Assembly (NCBI RefSeq): GCF_004346205.1
Contig: NZ_SMAM01000010.1
Coordinates: 1 to 60,081 of the forward strand
Origin: Bibersteinia trehalosi
GTDB lineage: Bacteria; Pseudomonadota; Gammaproteobacteria; Enterobacterales; Pasteurellaceae
Length of the DNA: 60,081 bases
Direction: 5' to 3'
The notes below the pieces were generated by a model that worked only from the letters and a program-made list of their open reading frames with translations, did no database searches and had not been told where the DNA came from. The translations under genes were made by a program, and so were the position numbers. Below are positions 57,124 through 60,081 of the stretch, piece by piece (within the stretch, counting starts at the first letter, position 1; each line of letters begins with the position of its first letter).

Positions 57124-60081
57124 TTACCACTGATAACCCACGCTTGCCGCGGCACCAGTATCGCCTCGGGTGTTTGTATTCAGTGAGAATTTCACACCAA
57201 TCTTACCATTATCAGATAGGCGAGAATAACCCACCGCTAGTGCACTTTCGCCTTTGAAAGTACCAGCCCCCGCAGACACCATAGACTTACCAGGTAAAGT
57301 TGCATGATATAAACCTGCTGTTGCGGTTGCTCCTGCAATACCCGCACGTAAGTTTTTATCTACTTTGTTAATATGATTATTAACATTGCCTATCGCACCT
57401 TTTAACTGGTTCACGTTCACTGCATCTGTGCCATTTTGTCCTGGCGCCACATTAGTAATGCGGGTTGGAGCATCTATTGTGCCAACACTTAGCTCTTTAA
57501 CCCCATCTTCTGCGGTATTCACAGACAATTTAACACCATTATTACCACCAATTTGAACCGTATTAAATACAGGATCCATAGAGGTTGCAATTGCAATATT
57601 ATTGCCATTACGGGTGATTTCGATATTGTTACCTGCATTCACATTAACGGTATTACCCGCTTTTACTTGACTTGCAGTCGTATCGCTACCTTCTGTCACT
57701 TTACCTGTTGAGCCTTCAACCACAGTAGAATTTACATTCCATGCAATGCTATTAACGGTTTGGGCTAAAGTCGTTGCATTCACGTAACCACTACCATCTG
57801 CCGGCATTGCAACAGAGCCATTTTGATTGATGGTTGGTGCATTTGCAGTATTCACGTTAAAGCTGATGTCCACACCTCCACGGTTATTTTTGTTTACAGT
57901 AGCAGTTGTACCTGAACCATTCACAAAATTCACCATATCGCCTGGATTAATCAACTCACTGCTACCATCAGTTAATGCAATATTCCAACCGGAGTTGTTA
58001 ATTGCATTAGCAATATCGCCAACTGTAGCGATATTACCATTAGTGGTATTCGCTATCACTGAACCATTAGTAGTAGGAGAAATATCCCCTGTTGTTACAC
58101 CAACAGTATAAGTGGTTAAGCCTTTCGCAGTTGTGGTACTCGTTATTGCAATATTATTGCCAGCTTCAACAACTGTTTTCTCTGCATTCACGGTATAGAC
58201 CGTTGAACCATCTGCATTGGTTGTGCTTGTCACTGTAGTGTAGTTACCCGCTTCAACGCCAGATCTACTCGCTTTTAACTGGGAGAGGTTCACCGCATCT
58301 GATGCATTGGTACCATTTGCTACATTGCTGATAGTTGCGTTATTTACGCTAATATCGCCATCATTCAAGCTAATATTAGTGCCGTTACCATTGCCAATAT
58401 TAGAAATATTAGTCAAATTAGATGCGAGATCAAATGTGATGTTACCCGCATTTTGAGTAATAACAATATTGCCATCACCATTGTTTAAATCAACAGCGGT
58501 ATTTGGTTTCACATTATGACTATCAGTTGCATTATTAGTCGTGATATTCCAACCTGCATTAGCAGTAGCATTTACTTTTTCTAGCTGATCAACATTCACA
58601 GCATCAGTGCCATTTACGCCTGCTTTCACATTTGTAATCGTTGCATTATTAACATTGATAGTCCCGTCATTTAATGAAATGCTGGTATTGCCATTGCTAA
58701 TTGAGCTGATATTGCTTAAATCACCTTCTACACTTACTTTGTAAGTTGTTAAGCCATCACCACTAGTTGTCGTTGCCACATTAACGTTTGTACCTGCTTC
58801 TACTACAGATTTCTCAGCATTTACCGTGTAAGTTGTTGAGCCGTCTGTATTAGTTGTCGAAGTCACACTCGTATAATTGCCCGCTTGGACATAACTTCTA
58901 CTTGCATTTAATTGGTTCAGATTTACAGCATCTGTACCGTTAGTTGCATTAGAGACATTGGTAATAGTAGCGCCACCAACATCAACAGAGTTATTGCCTA
59001 AGCTAATTGTCGTATTAGCATTGCTAATAGAAGTAATATTGGTTAAATCGCCTTCTACACTTACATTGTAAGTTGTTAAGCCATTACCATCTGTGCTACT
59101 TGCTAAATTTACATTGTTTCCTGCTTCAACTGCGGTATGGTTTGCATTCACAATATAGTTAGTTGAGCCATCTGCATTAGTTGTAGTACTCACACGAACA
59201 TGGTTACCATTTTCCACTGCAGTTCTGCTCGCATTTAGTTGTTGTAAATTCACAGCGTCTGTTGCGTTAGTTGCATTCGCAACATTTGTTACAGTCGCAT
59301 TATTAACATTCACAACATTGCGATTATCTGCATCCCCTAAGGTAATCGTTGTGCCGTTATTATTAGAAATTGAGTTAATTTCTTGTAACTCTCTTGCCAT
59401 TCTAACGACCAATACACCATTTTCATTGTCAATACGCAGGTTTTTATCTGTCACTGCCGCATTTACCGATGCTCTACCAAGAATTTCTAAGGTTTCGCCC
59501 AGTTTTTTCGCAATTTCATTGCCGGTATCACCTTTGAATTTCAAGCCATCATCTAGGGTGGCAATCTCATGGGTTGTGCCGTTGGCATCGGTATAAACCA
59601 CACGAGTCATTGTCTCGCCGTCTTTACCATCTAAGCCATGTTTACCTTCTGCAACGGTCATTGAGGCATTCACACTATCCTTGCCGTTGATGCCAATAGT
59701 GCCGTTACCGTAAATGCTTACACCATCTTTGCCATCTGCACCTTTCGCGCTGATTTGACCATCTTTGCCATCTTTACCACCAACAGATAAAGTGCTATTC
59801 AAACCAAAGGTGATGTTACCGTTTTCTTGGCTGATCACAATGTTGCCATCTGCATTGCGCAGATCAACCGTTGCATTTGGTTTCACCACATAAGATTTAT
59901 CACCAGTATTGGTGCTGATTGTCCAGCCCGCATTTGCTGTTGCATTCACTTTTTCTAGCTGATCAACATTTACCGCATCCGTGCCGTTCACACCTGGTGC
60001 AACATGAGAAATCGTACTGTTGTTTACATTTACCGTACCATTGCCCAAATTCACTGTGGTGTTGCCACCGGTTAAAGTTGT
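57124..60081 (-). CDS. Trimeric autotransporter adhesin, C-terminal part (cut by the window edge)
   Basis: The frame is open to the right edge, so about 985 C-terminal residues are seen and the N-terminus lies outside. The last 75 or so residues are a YadA-type anchor (KVDKNLRAGIAGATATAGLYH to GAAASVGYQW with the terminal aromatic) that forms a trimeric beta barrel in the outer membrane. Before it are alternating head and neck modules. NGTDAVN(V/L)-QL neck motifs recur at least six times, as do the VEAG(N/T)-N-TTYTV modules. A glycine-rich collagen-like GKDGKDGQISAKGADGKDG stretch lies near 59750. Modules at about 58550-58660 and 59930-60040 are closely similar, so copy-number change by recombination is plausible. 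It would act as a surface adhesin. Confidence 0.93.
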   Translation of the reverse strand, partial: TTLTGGNTTVNLGNGTVNVNNSTISHVAPGVNGTDAVNVDQLEKVNATANAGWTISTNTGDKSYVVKPNATVDLRNADGNIVISQENGNITFGLNSTLSVGGKDGKDGQISAKGADGKDGVSIYGNGTIGINGKDSVNASMTVAEGKHGLDGKDGETMTRVVYTDANGTTHEIATLDDGLKFKGDTGNEIAKKLGETLEILGRASVNAAVTDKNLRIDNENGVLVVRMARELQEINSISNNNGTTITLGDADNRNVVNVNNATVTNVANATNATDAVNLQQLNASRTAVENGNHVRVSTTTNADGSTNYIVNANHTAVEAGNNVNLASSTDGNGLTTYNVSVEGDLTNITSISNANTTISLGNNSVDVGGATITNVSNATNGTDAVNLNQLNASRSYVQAGNYTSVTSTTNTDGSTTYTVNAEKSVVEAGTNVNVATTTSGDGLTTYKVSVEGDLSNISSISNGNTSISLNDGTINVNNATITNVKAGVNGTDAVNVDQLEKVNATANAGWNITTNNATDSHNVKPNTAVDLNNGDGNIVITQNAGNITFDLASNLTNISNIGNGNGTNISLNDGDISVNNATISNVANGTNASDAVNLSQLKASRSGVEAGNYTTVTSTTNADGSTVYTVNAEKTVVEAGNNIAITSTTTAKGLTTYTVGVTTGDISPTTNGSVIANTTNGNIATVGDIANAINNSGWNIALTDGSSELINPGDMVNFVNGSGTTATVNKNNRGGVDISFNVNTANAPTINQNGSVAMPADGSGYVNATTLAQTVNSIAWNVNSTVVEGSTGKVTEGSDTTASQVKAGNTVNVNAGNNIEITRNGNNIAIATSMDPVFNTVQIGGNNGVKLSVNTAEDGVKELSVGTIDAPTRITNVAPGQNGTDAVNVNQLKGAIGNVNNHINKVDKNLRAGIAGATATAGLYHATLPGKSMVSAGAGTFKGESALAVGYSRLSDNGKIGVKFSLNTNTRGDTGAAASVGYQW

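Overview
The window is chromosomal DNA of a member of the Pasteurellaceae. DNA-uptake signal sequences with the core ACAAGCGGT are scattered through it on both strands. This is the Actinobacillus/Mannheimia/Bibersteinia type, not the AAGTGCGGT type of Haemophilus influenzae. Gene content and order (rodZ-ispG-hisS-yfgM, srlAEBD, hel/e(P4), pnuC, EttA, a trimeric autotransporter) fit the same family. The species cannot be fixed from the sequence alone. No tRNA or rRNA gene lies inside the window. The extreme left edge carries what looks like an rRNA-operon promoter firing leftwards out of the window.

Region 1 (190-14086, all minus strand) is a complete type I-C CRISPR-Cas locus: cas3, cas5, cas8c, cas7, cas4, cas1, cas2, leader and array. 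Two non-cas genes sit inside the operon. A 1183-residue SIR2-domain protein lies between cas3 and the Cascade genes. A PIN-domain nuclease-like gene lies between cas4 and cas1-cas2. Both are much more AT-rich than the cas genes and I found no uptake sequence in them, so they look like later arrivals. The array has 14 good repeats plus two decayed ones at the old end. The repeat changes in two clean steps from the old end to the leader end, a record of mutations in the leader-proximal repeat.

Region 2 (14091-17060) holds pdxR facing pdxST (PLP synthesis) over a perfect 16-bp inverted repeat. Region 3 (17058-21803) is a glucitol/sorbitol PTS operon (srlA-srlE-srlB-srlD-gutM-phosphatase-srlR) behind a CRP-type promoter. 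Region 4 (21912-23766) is queC-queD-queE for preQ0/queuosine synthesis under a preQ1-I riboswitch. Region 5 (23845-30871) has gor, a yqhA-type membrane protein, a nitroreductase, an orphan sapF, the NAD-salvage phosphatase gene hel, fbaA and pgk. Region 6 (31002-36367) has a DASS anion transporter, ccmABCD, hda and pnuC, the last behind a second CRP-type promoter. Hel and PnuC together would supply nicotinamide riboside for NAD.

Region 7 (36425-42212) is yfgM-hisS-ispG-rodZ, a lipoprotein and thyA. Region 8 (42355-48083) is a peptide/nickel-type ABC importer (lipoprotein, two permeases, fused double ATPase) and a YwiC-like membrane protein. Region 9 (48120-56964) holds ychF, pth, a frameshifted glycosyltransferase, srmB, rimI and holD (separated by a 267-bp MITE), rsmC, grxD and ettA. 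Region 10 (57124 to the right edge) is the C-terminal part of a trimeric autotransporter adhesin. Small palindromic repeats with TAGGGGCG-type arms recur in intergenic gaps from 23 kb to 55 kb.
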